From Rhodospirillales bacterium (GTDB taxonomy: Bacteria; Pseudomonadota; Alphaproteobacteria; Acetobacterales; Acetobacteraceae): a stretch of 36,533 nucleotides of DNA. Under the pieces are notes generated by a model. The model was not told the origin of the DNA. It worked only from the letters and a program-made list of their open reading frames with translations, and ran no database searches. Position numbers and translations under genes: made by a program. Below, in pieces: positions 22,415 to 34,400 of this stretch. Each line of letters opens with the position of its first letter. The first letter of the stretch is position 1. The stretch is from NCBI GenBank assembly GCA_947447625.1, contig CANFKS010000038.1, positions 1 to 36,533 on the forward strand, read 5' to 3'.

Positions 22415-25400
22415 CCATCACGATCGTCCAAAGCAACACGAGCGGTTCTCTGGTCGGTGCTGGCGTTGTTTTGGCGGTGACGCCAGGCAATTTGGATGTT
22501 GGCGCGCGGGTCTCCTCGGGCGGTATTTTGACTGTCTATTCCGGCGGTTCGACCAGTGCCACGGTGGTGAGCGGCGGCGGCATCTTTGTGGTGAGCAGCG
22601 GCGGCAGTGATGCCGCCACGACGGTTTTTGCGGGTGGCACGGCGCAGGTGCAATCCGGCGGCATTGCCAGTGCATTGTCGGTCAGCAGTGGCGGAACCCT
22701 CTTTGCAGGCGGCGGCAGTGTCGCTGGGCTGACGCTGGCCTCCGGCGCAATGGAGGTCATTGGCAGCGGCGTTGCCTCAAATGGCGCCATGGTCAACGCC
22801 GGGGTGACGTTGCGGGTCTCCTCGGGGGGCAGTGCCACGTCTGCGACAGTGTCCAGTGGGGGCACATTGGACATAGTTGGGGGCGGTTATGCCTCGGGGA
22901 CTACGCTCCAGAGTGGCGCTACGGAGATCGTCTCCTCAGGCATTGTCTGGACTGGCGGCACGATCAGTGCGGGCGTGACGGCGGTAGCAAAAGCACTTGC
23001 AGTCGTGAACTCGATGAGCGTTTTGTCTGCCGGATTGCTGGTTGTCAGTTCGGCTGGCTCGGCGGTCTCAGCGATGATTTCGGGCGGCGGCACGGTCCTG
23101 GTGAGCGCGGGCGGCACGACGAGCAACGGCGTTGTCTCATCGGGTGGCACTGCGATTGTGCTCTCTGGAGCGATCGCCAGCAACGGAACCATCAACGCCT
23201 TCGGCCAGTTGTCCATCGGCTCCGGTGGCCGTGCGGCGAGTGCGGTGCTGTCCGGCGGCACGGCGCTGGTCCTGTCAGGCGGCACTGCAAGTGCCACCGT
23301 GGTGAGCGCAGGCGGCACGATTCAGATCAACGCCGGCGGGACTGCCCTGAGTGCCACGATCATGTCTGCGGGTATCGCCGCGCTGCTGGCTGGTGGATCC
23401 GCCACCGCACTGACCATCAGCGCGGGCGCGAGTGTGCAGATTGCGGGCATCGCGACCACCATCGTTGTGTCGAGCGGTGGTGCCGTGGCGGTCACCTCGG
23501 GCGGCGTGGCGAGCGGCGTGGTGGTGAGCAGCGCGGGAGGCCTGGTTGTCTCCGCGGCCGGCGTGGCAAGCAGCGTGGTTGTGAGCAGCGCGGGAAGCCT
23601 TTTCGTGTCCTCGGGCGGCGTGGCGAGCGGCGTGGTGGTGAGCAGCGCGGCAAGCTTGGTTGTGTCCTCCGGTGGTCGCGCAGTCGCGACGAACATTTCG
23701 CTTGGTGGCACGCAATCCGTCGCGTCAGGCGCCTTTGCCAGCACGACAATTGTGAGCAGTGGCGGCACCCTCTTCGCTGCGGGAGGGGCGATCACCGGGC
23801 TGGTCCTGTCTGCGGGTGCCTCTGAGGTTTTGGCGTCCGGTGTCACGTCGAGCGGTGCCACGGTCGCGTCAGGCGTGTCGCTCATCCTGTCCAGCGGCGC
23901 GGTGGCGAGCGGCGCGACGGTGCTGTCAGGGGGCGTGCTGCGGGTCAGTGCGGGAGGCGCGGCCTCTGCTGGCCTAGCCTCGAGCGGCGGCAACTGGACG
24001 ATTGCTTCGGGCGGGCTGTGGCAAGGGGGCACCGCGCTGGCCGGCGCGACGGTGACGATCTCCTCGGGCGGGTCGGTCATCGCCGCGGTGCTTTCAAGCG
24101 GTGTGCTCGCAACCGTCTCCAGCGGCGCCTTGGTCAGCGGCGGCACGGTGGCGAGTGGCGCGCGGATCACGGCACTTTCGGCGGGGGTGACGAGTAACGT
24201 GCTCCTGGTTGGCGGGGGTGTGGAGGCGCTGAGTTCCGGTTCCATCGCCAATGCGACGGAGATGTCGAGCGGCGCGACCATGTTGATCAACAGCGCCGGC
24301 GTGGCAACGAGTGCGATCGTATCCAGCGGCGCCACGATCGTGACGAGTACGGGCGGCACGACCCTCTCCGCGACTGTGGCGAGCGGCGGAAGCCTGAATG
24401 TGGGCTATGGCGGAACCGCGACGAGTGCGACGATTTCGAGCGGCGGCACGATCTTTCTCAATCAAAGCTCGACCGCCTCTTCGGTCCTGACCGCGCTGAC
24501 CCTGCTGCCTGGCGCCGTCGAGGTGTTCAATACCGGCGTCGTATCGAGCGGCATCGTCGTGTCCTCCGGGGCAGTGGTCATCGGCATGACCGGAGCCACC
24601 CTGTCCGCTCTGACGGTCAGCAGCGGCGGCACAGTCATCAACAGAGGCGCCAGCTTTGCTGGCTTCGTCTATTCGAGCGGTGGGACGCTGGTTCACTCGG
24701 CCTTCACGTTTGCTGCAGCCTATTCGGGTGGCCAGGGCTTGGCGCTGGCCGGTGGAGCCATTGCCAGCACGACCATCATCAGCAGCGGTGGGAGCCTGTT
24801 CGTGTGGTCTGGTGGCACGCTGATTTCGGGCAGCGTGCAGAGCGGCGGGATCGTCACCGTCAGCAGCGGCGGATCGCTGGTTTCCAACACCATCTCGACC
24901 GGTGCGAGCGTCACGCTCAGCAATGGCGGCGTGTTGATTTCGGGTACGCTGGCGTCCGGCGCGGCGATAACCCTGTCCTCCGGTGCGGTCGTCTCAGGCG
25001 CAACCCTGGCAATCGGCGAGACGCTTGCGGTGGGCGCGGGCGTCACTGCACGAGCCTTGATTCAACTCAGTGCGGCGACCGTCACGGTGACGGCAGGCGG
25101 TATGGTTTCTGGCAATGTGCTCAGCAGCGGCGGCAGTCTTGTGGTTGGCTCGGGTGGCACGGCGCTGTCGAACACGGTCAACTCCGCTGGCGTAGAACGG
25201 ATCTCCTCCGCGGGATATGACTCGGGCACCGCGGTACTCTCGGGCGGATCGCTCGTCGTGTATGCTGCAGGTGGCGGCTCCGCAATCACCTTTGCTTCGG
25301 GCGCTGTCGGAGTTGTCTCCTCGGGGGGCAGCCTTGTTTCTGCCGTGTTGAGCTCTGCCGCGGTCCTCACGATCAATTCGGGGGGCATTGATTCTGCGCT

Positions 25401-28400
25401 GGGGATTCAAGCGTCTGGCACTGCAATCATTGCCTCGGGCGGCACCGAGCTGGCACCGCTGGTGTCTCTCGGTGGCGTGATTTCCGCAAATCCCGGCGCG
25501 ACATTGTCGGGTGCGACGGTGCTGGCCGGTGGATCCTTGGTGCTCAGTTCGGGTGTCACGGTTGCTGGTCTGGTGGTCGCCAAAGGCGGCACGGAGATCA
25601 TCCTTGGAGCGACGTTCCAATCCAGTGGCGGCGTGGTTGCGGGCGGGGTTCTGGCAGTCAGTTCGGGCGCAACGGCCTCAGCCTTCACCATCAGCAGTGG
25701 CGCGACGGCGGTTGCCTATTCTGGTGGTGCGATCAGTGGCCAGATCGCATCGTCCGGCGCGACGATCCTGGTCAGCAGCGGGGGGTTTCAGCGCGGCGGC
25801 GTGAACTATGCCGGAAGCGTCGAGAAGATTTTGGTTGGAGGCTGGGCAAGCAACACCAACCTATCAAGCGGATCGACGGAAATTATCAGCAGTGGCGCAT
25901 CGACCAAATCGGTCAATGTGAGTTCTGGTGGCTCCCTTATCATCAGCAGCGCCGGCACCGGGAGTGCCACGCAGATATATTTGGGTGGAACGGTCTTTAC
26001 GTCCAGCAGCGGCATTGGAACGGCGCAAAACATCTACAGCGGCGGCAGTCTGATTGTGCTGTACGGAGGCTCCGAACTGGCCCCCACCGCCATCGCCGGA
26101 GGGAACGTCATCGTCTCTTCGGGTGGCATTTTGAGTGGCTTGAGCGTTTCTTCTGGCGCTAACCTCACCATCAGCGCCGGTGCGGTCATCAGCGCCTTGA
26201 CCATTTCCAGCGGCGCCGTGCAGTCCCTCACCTCCGGTGTGAGGGTGATCCAGGGCATTGTATCGGCTGGCGGCACGATGGTGGTCGGTTCGGGCGCCAG
26301 CCTGCTTTCGGCGCTGGGGTCGGGCGGCACGCTGTTTATCGCTTCGTCGGGGTTGCTGAGCAGCGCCACCATGGCGACTTCCGGTGGGACGGCCCTGGTG
26401 AGTGGCGGCGGCACCGCTGTGGCCGTCGTGGTGTCGAGCGGCGCGCTGGTGAGCGTGCGCGCGCAGGGTTTGCTCAGCGGCGCCACAGCGGCGTCGGGCG
26501 GCGTGCTGGATTTGATGTCGGGCGGCACGATGTCGGCTGCGGTGATGATCGCCGGCGGTTCGGTTGTCATTGAATCCGGCGGGACGCAGAACGGCGCGAC
26601 CTTGAGCTCCGGTGGCGCGCTCCTGGTCAGCGGCGGCGGCACGACAATCGCGCTGGCCGTCTCGAGCGGCGGGGTCTATGCGGTTGTCTCCGGTGCCGTG
26701 CTCAGCACCTTGGCGCTGAGCAGTGGTGGCACCGTCACGGTTCTCTCCGGCGGTGTCGTGAGTGGAGCCACGCACCTCTCGGGCGGCTTGTTGTCGGTTG
26801 GAGCAGGTGGAACCGAGATCGGTGATCTGCTGTCGAGCGGCGCGAGCCAGACGCTGTCATCGGGTGCTTCGGCTTTGTCGACCGTGGTCAGTGCGGGCGG
26901 CATCCAGACGGTCTCGTCGGGTGCGGTGGTCATTTCGACAGTGATCAGTTCGGGCGGCACTGAAATTGTGCTCTCGGGTGCTGTGATCAGCGCCGCCACG
27001 GTGAGTTCCGCCGGGGTGCTCACCGTGAGTTCCGGTGGTTCGATGCTCAGCACCCTCATCTCGAGCGGCGCGACGTTGACTTTATTGGCCGGCGCGGTGG
27101 CGAGCGGCGCCACGATCATTGCCGGTGGCTCCGTGTTCGTGAGTTCGGGCGCCACCTTCAACGGGGCGCTGAATTCGCTGGGCGTGCTGACGATCTCGAG
27201 CGGCGGCGTGGCCCAGAACGACACGCTGTTCGGCGTGAGCAACACCGTTCTTGCGGGTGGGTCCCTGGTCAGTGGTGTCCTTTCGGGCGGCAGCTTGGTC
27301 GTTTCGGGGCTCGTCTCGGGCCTCATTCTCTCGGGCGGCAAGTTGGATGTGCGCAGCGCCGGCACGGTGATTGCAGCGATGATGTCGTCGGGCGCCTCCT
27401 ATATTGGGTTGAGCGGTGCTGTGGTGAGCGGACTCACCGTCAGCAGCGGCGCGACCGTGACCGTCAGCACCGGACAGACCTTCTCCAACGTTTCGATCCT
27501 CAGCGGCGGCACAGAAATCCTCTCCTCCGGCAGTGTGGTGTCCACAGGGGCTACGGTTGGTGTCGGGGCAGTGTTTGCGGTTTCAAGCGGTTCGACGCTG
27601 GTTTCTGCGACCGTTTCGAGCGGCGGCACTGTGGTGATGAGCGCAGCGTCGCTCGCCACCGGATTGTCGTTGATGAGCGGTGCGACACAGATTGGCCGCG
27701 GCGCAAATTTGGGTACTGGCGGCACGATCAGCGCTGCCCAGACCATCGTTTTGTCTGCTGGCGCGACGATTTCAACATTGACCGTCGCGAGCGGTGCCGC
27801 TCTGCTTGTCAGCGCGACCGGAACGGCGACATCGGCCGCCGTCTCGTCGGGGGGCACGATGGTGGTCACCACCGCCGGTGTCGCTGCGTCTGCCACGCTG
27901 GGCTCTGGCGGTACGGTTTTGGTCAGCTCCGGCGGGACTGCTGCGGCTTTGGGGTTGGCCGGTGGGCTTGAGATTGTCAGCGCAGGCGGCATCGCGAGCG
28001 GCGGGACCGTGAGCGGGGGCAGCCTGGTGGTGAATTCGGCAGGCACCGCCAGCGCGGTGACTGTGGCTTTGCTCGGACAAATCCAAGTGAGTTCCGGTGG
28101 CCTGGCACTCAGTGGGTCCATTGGGTCCGGCGGTGTGGTCCGGGTTCTGCCCGGCGGCACCGGCAGCGCGCTGATTGTGAGCAGCGGAGGGACCTACCTT
28201 CTGAGCGGCACCGGAAATGCGGGTGGCACGGTGTTGTCCGGCGGCACTGAGATGATCGTTTCAGGCGCTACGGGCTTTTGGACGATCGTCAGTGCCGGCG
28301 GTTCTCTCGTTGTTTCGAGCGGGGCAATCTATTATCCGACGGGCATCGTCACGAGCGATACGATCGTGTCCAGCGGTGCGACACTTATCGCGCAGACCTC

Positions 28401-31400
28401 TGCTGTGACTTCAGCTATCGTCAATAGTGGTGTTACTTTATGGGTCAATAATACTAGCGCGAATGGGGTTGCAATCGCGGCAACTGTGTTGTCCGGCGGG
28501 TCGATGCGCGTGAGTTCGGGTGGTTCCGCGACTGCCCCGATTTTCTCCGGTGGCAGTGCGACGGTGCTTTCTGGCGGCTTGTTGAGCGGTGGTAGCCTCA
28601 GCGCTGGTCTTGTTGTGATCAGCTCCGCTGGCATCGTGAGCGGCCTGACTGTGAGCGCCTCTGGGCGGATCCTGGTCAGTTCCGGGGGCAGCGCCGTTGC
28701 GGCCGTGCTGTCGGGCGGCACGGCGACGCTCTCGGCGGGAGGCACCGGCAATGGCCTCGTCGTCAGCAGCGGCGGATCGCTGCTGATGAGTTCGGGCGGT
28801 TTTGCCAGCGGCGGCACGGTGTTGTCGGGCGGGACGGCATTTGTCCTCGCCGGTGGCACCGGCAGTGGGCAGGTCATCAGCAGTGGTGGGTTGCTGGCAA
28901 TAAGTTCAGGGGGGGTGGCCAGCGGGATCATGGTGTCGTCCGCCGGCACGGCCAGCATCCTCGCCGGCGGCAGTGGCGTGGGGCTTGTGGTCAGCACGGG
29001 TGGGGCGGTGGTGATCGGTTCGGCCGGTATTGCCAGTGGTGGAACAGTGCTGGCAGGGGGAATTGCCAGCATCCTGTCCGGCGGCGTGGCCTCAGCCACA
29101 ATGATCAGTGCGAGCGGCACTCTGGTCGTCAGCGCCGGCGCCACGATGAGTGCTGCCGTGGTGAGCAGCCAGGGGACCATCACCGTTCAATCCGGCGCAA
29201 CGCTGCTGGGCGGATCCGTGATTTCAACCGGGCTTGTGGCGGTTTCGTCCGGCGCGGTGGTCAGCGGACTGACCGAAAGCAGTGGCGGGACGATTGCGCT
29301 GTTGCAGGGCGCATCGGCAAGCGGCGGAACCGTTTCGAGTGGCGGTGTGGTTATCGTCTCGTCGAGCGCGGTATTGAGCGGTGGAACATCCCTCAGCGGC
29401 GGGACGATCCTGTTGTCGGGTGGCGTGCTCAGCGGAGTCGTGCTGTCCTCGGGGGCGATCGAGAGCCTCGCTTCGGGCACAAGCTATAGCGGTCTTTCCG
29501 TGAGTTCCGGGGCTATCCTGAATGTCCTCAGCGGAGCCGTGGCCAGCGGTGCCACCTTGGTATCCGGGGCCTCGCTGGTGGTCAATTCCGGGGCGAGCGT
29601 CGCCAACACATCGATTTCCGGGGGTGCGCTGGTCGTGTCGAGCGGCGCCGTGTTCTCGGCGGGAACGATGGCAGGTTTGACTTTTACGCCCCTGGTCGGC
29701 GCGGCTTTCAACAGCCTGACGGTCTTGTCTGGTGGCAGCCTGGTGGTGGGGTCCGGGGTCACGGCATCGGCGGCTCTGCTGTCGAGCGGCGGGACCGCGC
29801 TGGTTTCATCGGCTGGCACCGCCAATGCCACGACGGTCTATCGGGGGGGCGTCCTGTTCGTCAGCAGCGGGGGCATGGCATTGAGTGCCGGGGTGTCGAG
29901 CGGGGGCACGCTGACGGCGATCTCCGGCGCAACGGTGAGCGGTTCGACGGTGTCCAGCGGTGGCACGTTGTTGGTCAATTCCTCGCCGGTGCTGAGCGGT
30001 GTGACCTTCCTGCCCGGCAGTGTTGAGGCATTTACCAGCGGCGTCGTCTCCAGCGGTGCGACGGTACAATCGGGCTATGCCTTTGCGGCGATGATATCGG
30101 CCAACCTCAGCAATGCCGTTGTCAGCAGCGGCGGGACGATGATTGCTGCGGGTGGAACGCTCACCGGCTTGATCCTGAGCAGCGGCGCGACGGAAATCCT
30201 GGCCGGTATTGCCTCCGCGGCGATTGCTGTGGCGGCGGGGTTGACTTATGTCGCGGGCGCCGGCGCTGGCATCACTACGGCCATTGTTTCCAGTGGTGGC
30301 CTCCTCATTGTCCAATCCGGTGGTTCGGCACTTTTGGGCTCGCTGCAGTCGGGCGGCCAGATGATCATCAGCGGCGGAACCGCCAGCGGGATGACGGTGT
30401 CCAACGGGGCGTTGGTGCAGGTCTTAAGCGGCGGCACGATGAGTGCCCTGACGGTCGCCAGCGGCGCGACCGTGCTGGTGCTGAGCGGTGGAACGATCCG
30501 CGGCGGCACGATGGCCTCTGGCGGGAACCTCGTTTTGTCCGCCGGCGCGATCGCCTCGGGATTCGCGACGAGTGGCTTGGCATTGACCGTCAGTTCGGGC
30601 GCAACCGTCTCGGCCGTCACCGTCTCCAGCGGTGGGCAGATGAGTGTGGCGTCCGGTGGATCAGTTGTCGCTGGTAGTGTCCTATCCGGCGCAACTTTGA
30701 CCGTGAACTCAGGGGCAACGGCGAGTGGTGTAACGATTGCAAGCGCAGCAACGCTCACCGTTGTAGCCGGCGCCACGTTATTGGCTGGCAGTGTCGCAAC
30801 CACGTTGGCGGTCAGCTCTGGTGTGACAATCAGTGGTGTCACGATGCTGGCGTCCGGCACGCAGACCCTGCTTTCCGGCGGGACCGCCAGCGGCTCCATC
30901 TTGACCGCAGGCACGATGGTGGTCTCCTCCGGCGGTTCCGCTGTTGGTGCCAAAATCCTGGGCCTTGGCGTGGAGAGCGTGCTGCCCGGCGGCCTGGACA
31001 GCGGTGGGACTGTGAGTTCCGGCGGGACGCTGCTGGTGAGTTCCGGTGGGATGGCGAGCGGGAATACGATTTCCTCGGGCGGCACCGCGATCGCCCTTGC
31101 TGGCGGGCTGATCGGCAGTGCCGGTATCGTCAGCGCTGGCACCATGCTGGTGTCCTCCGGGGGGACGGTCAGTGGCTTGACGATGGGCGCCGGCGGGGTG
31201 CTGACGGTTTTGAGCGGTGGCACGGTGAACGTCGTCTCGGGGGGCAGTCTCATCGGCGGCACCGTGTCTGGCGGTGTAGAGACCATCGCCGCGGGCGCCA
31301 TGGTGAGTGGCGCGGCGATCAGTGCCGGGGCGACGGTAGCGGTCAGTTCAGGTGCGACGGCAAGTGGGCTGCTGCTTTACAGCGGCGGCACTGTGGCGGT

Positions 31401-34400
31401 GGCGGCGGGGGCGATTTACCAAGGCGGGACGATTGGCAGTGCTGCGACATTCGCAGTCAGTTCCGGGGTGGTGATCAGCGGTGTCACCCATCTCGGCGGC
31501 AGCACGGAGACCGTTCTGTCCGGCGGAACCGCGAGTGGCTCAATTTTGAGCAGTGGTGGCACCGTGCAACTCTCCGCTGGGGGCTCCAGCATCAGTGCGG
31601 TGGTCTTGTCGCTGGGGCAGCAGCTTGTCCTCTCCGGCGGCGTTGAGACCGGCACGGTGGTGAGCTCAGCAGGGACCCTGACGGTGAGCTCGGGGGGCTC
31701 AAGCCTTGCCGGTGTGATTTCGTCCGGCGGTCGGGCATTTGTCATGTCCGGGGGGCTGATGAGCAGCGCCACCGTGATCAGCGGCGGCGGTCTGGGCGTC
31801 CTCGCCGGGGGCACGGTGAGCGGCTTGACGATGAGCGCTTTGGATTCGACCTATCTTGTCATCTCCAGCGGCGCCACCGTCAGCATCGTTGCGGGCGGCA
31901 GTGTCTTCGGCGGGACAGTCTCGTCCGGTGGTGTCGAGACCATCGCGTCCGGTGCTGTGCTGACCAATGGCGTGATCAGGGTCGGCGGAACGGTGAGTGT
32001 CAGTTCCGGGGCAACCGCGAGTGGGCTTCTTTTGTCCAGCGGCGGCACGATCGTGGCGGCGGCGGGAGCGATTTATCAGGGCGGCACGATCAGCGCTGGT
32101 GCGATGCTTGCGGTCAACTCCGGCGTGACGCTGAGCAACGTGACCTTCCTCGGCACCGGAACGATTGGGTCGGGCGCAATCGTCAGCGGCTCGATCCTGA
32201 GCACCGGTGGGACCGTTCAACTCTCTGCTGGTGGCTCCAGCTTCAACGCGCTTGTCCGAAACCTCGGGCGGGAACTCGTGAGTTCTGGCGGGTTTGAAAC
32301 CGGCGCCATGGTGAGCGCCGGCGGTACGCTGCTGGTGAATTTCGGCGGGACGGCCAATTCGAATACTGTGTCATTGGGCGGCTCGGCGATTGTGCTCTCG
32401 GGTGGTCTGATCACGAGCGTCGCTGTCGCCAGTGGTGGGTCCCTGATCGCCTCGGCCGGGGGGACGATCGGTGGCGCGGTGGTGTCCAGCGGTGGGTCGC
32501 TGGTGCTCTCCTCGGTTGCGAGCATCAGCGGCCTGGTGCTGTTGTCGGGGGCGAAAGAGGTCTTTTTCTCTGGGGTCGTGTCCAGCGGGGCTTCGGTCGC
32601 GGGCGGCGTTGGTTTGGTGGTTTCCTCCGGTGCGGTTGTCTCGGCAGCCAGTATTGGTTCGGGGGGCTCCGTCACGATTGTCTCGGGCGGGTCGGCTGCG
32701 TCCATCGGCATTGCCTCTGCCGGCACGATGACGGTCGCGGCCGGCGGCATCGTGACGGCCCTGAATGTCACCTCTGCCGGCACTGTTATGCTGAGCGGCA
32801 CCGCGTCGGGCGGGCTGGTGTCCAATGGCGGGTCTCTGGTGATTTCTGCCGGCGCCACGGGGTCTCAAATCACGGTCTCCAGCGGGGGCAGCCTGGTTGA
32901 TGGTGGCCAACTGATCAGTGCGACCGTGAGCAGCGGGGGCGCTTTGGTGCTGTCTTCGGGGGGCACGACCAGCGCAACGACGCTGATACGGGGTTCGCAA
33001 ACCGTACTGTCCTCGGGCTTTGCCAGCGGCACGCTCGTACAGCTCGGTGCTGCGCTGGTGATCAGCACCGGCGGGACCGTGAGCGCTGCGGTCATCGCCG
33101 TGGGCGGGGCGCAGACCATCAGTGCCGGCGGCACTGGCAGCGGCGGCACTGTCTCGGGTGGCGCGGTTGTTATCAGTGCGGCTGGTACGGCCCTGAGCGA
33201 CACCATCATGTCAGGCGGTGTTGAAACTGTTTCATCCGGCGGGACGGCCGTCTCGGCAGTGGCGTCCGCAGGCGGCACGCTGATGGTGAGTAGCGGCGGT
33301 AGCATCCTGAGCGGCAACGCGCTCAGCGGTGGCAGCTTCATCGCCCGTGCGGGCGGCACAGTGAGCGCGCTGTCGGTCAGTGGTGGCGGTGTGCTCGTGG
33401 TGAGTTCGGGCGGCAGCGCCAATGCAGCCATCGTTTTGAGCAGCGGGCTGGCGTTGGTGTCGTCCGGAGGGCTTGCGAGCGCGACAAAGGTGAGTGCTGG
33501 CGCGACGCTGACGCTGCTCGCGGGCGGCACGACGAGTGCTGCGGTCGTTTCAAGTGGGGGAGTGGAGATTGTTTCCTCCGGCGGAGCAGCCAGCGCAACC
33601 ACGGTGCAGGCGGGTGGAACCCTAAAGTATAGTGCTGGAGCTATCGTCAGTGGCCTCGTATTGGCGAGCGGGGCAACAGAGGTCCTGGCCAGTGGGGCGG
33701 TGCTCAATAGTTTTACTGTTGTATCCGGTGCGGTGCTGGTGGTGAGTTCGGGGGCGACCGCGAATACGATCACTGTGGCCAGTGGTGGTAGTATCATCGC
33801 ATCGGGCGGCGTAATTTCTGGACTTGTGATCGCCGCCGGTGGGCGTGAGATACTGGCGAGTGGTATCGTATCGAGCGGTGCGACTATTCCTGCGGGCGCG
33901 ATGTTTATGGTGATGTCCGGCGCTTCGTCGCTGTCGGCGGTGATCTTGAGCGGCGGCAGCGAAGTGGTGTCCTCCGGTGGTATCGCCAGCGCGACGTCGG
34001 TCAAGAGCGGCGGGACCCTGTTTGCCTCCGGTGGTGTCGTTGCCGCTCTGGTGCTCTCCAGCGGTGCCTCCGCCATCATCGCCTCGGGCCTGACATCCAG
34101 CGGCGCCGTGGTGTCTTCGGGCGCGAGGCTGGTGGTGGCTTCTGGGGCGACGGTGCTTGCGCCCCTCATCGCCTCCGGCGGCGTGCTGATTGTGAGTTCG
34201 GGCGGCACCACAGTTTCTGCGGTGATATCGAGCGGGGGCATCGAATATGTTTCGGCTGGCGCTTTTGCCACGAGCACGACTGTCCTGAGTGGGGGGGTGA
34301 TCGGCAAGACGGGCACTGCAAGCGGGCTGGTTCTGTCGAGCGGTGCCAGTGTCCTGCTCAACGCGGGCGCGAGCTATATCAACGTGGCTTCGGGCGTGAC

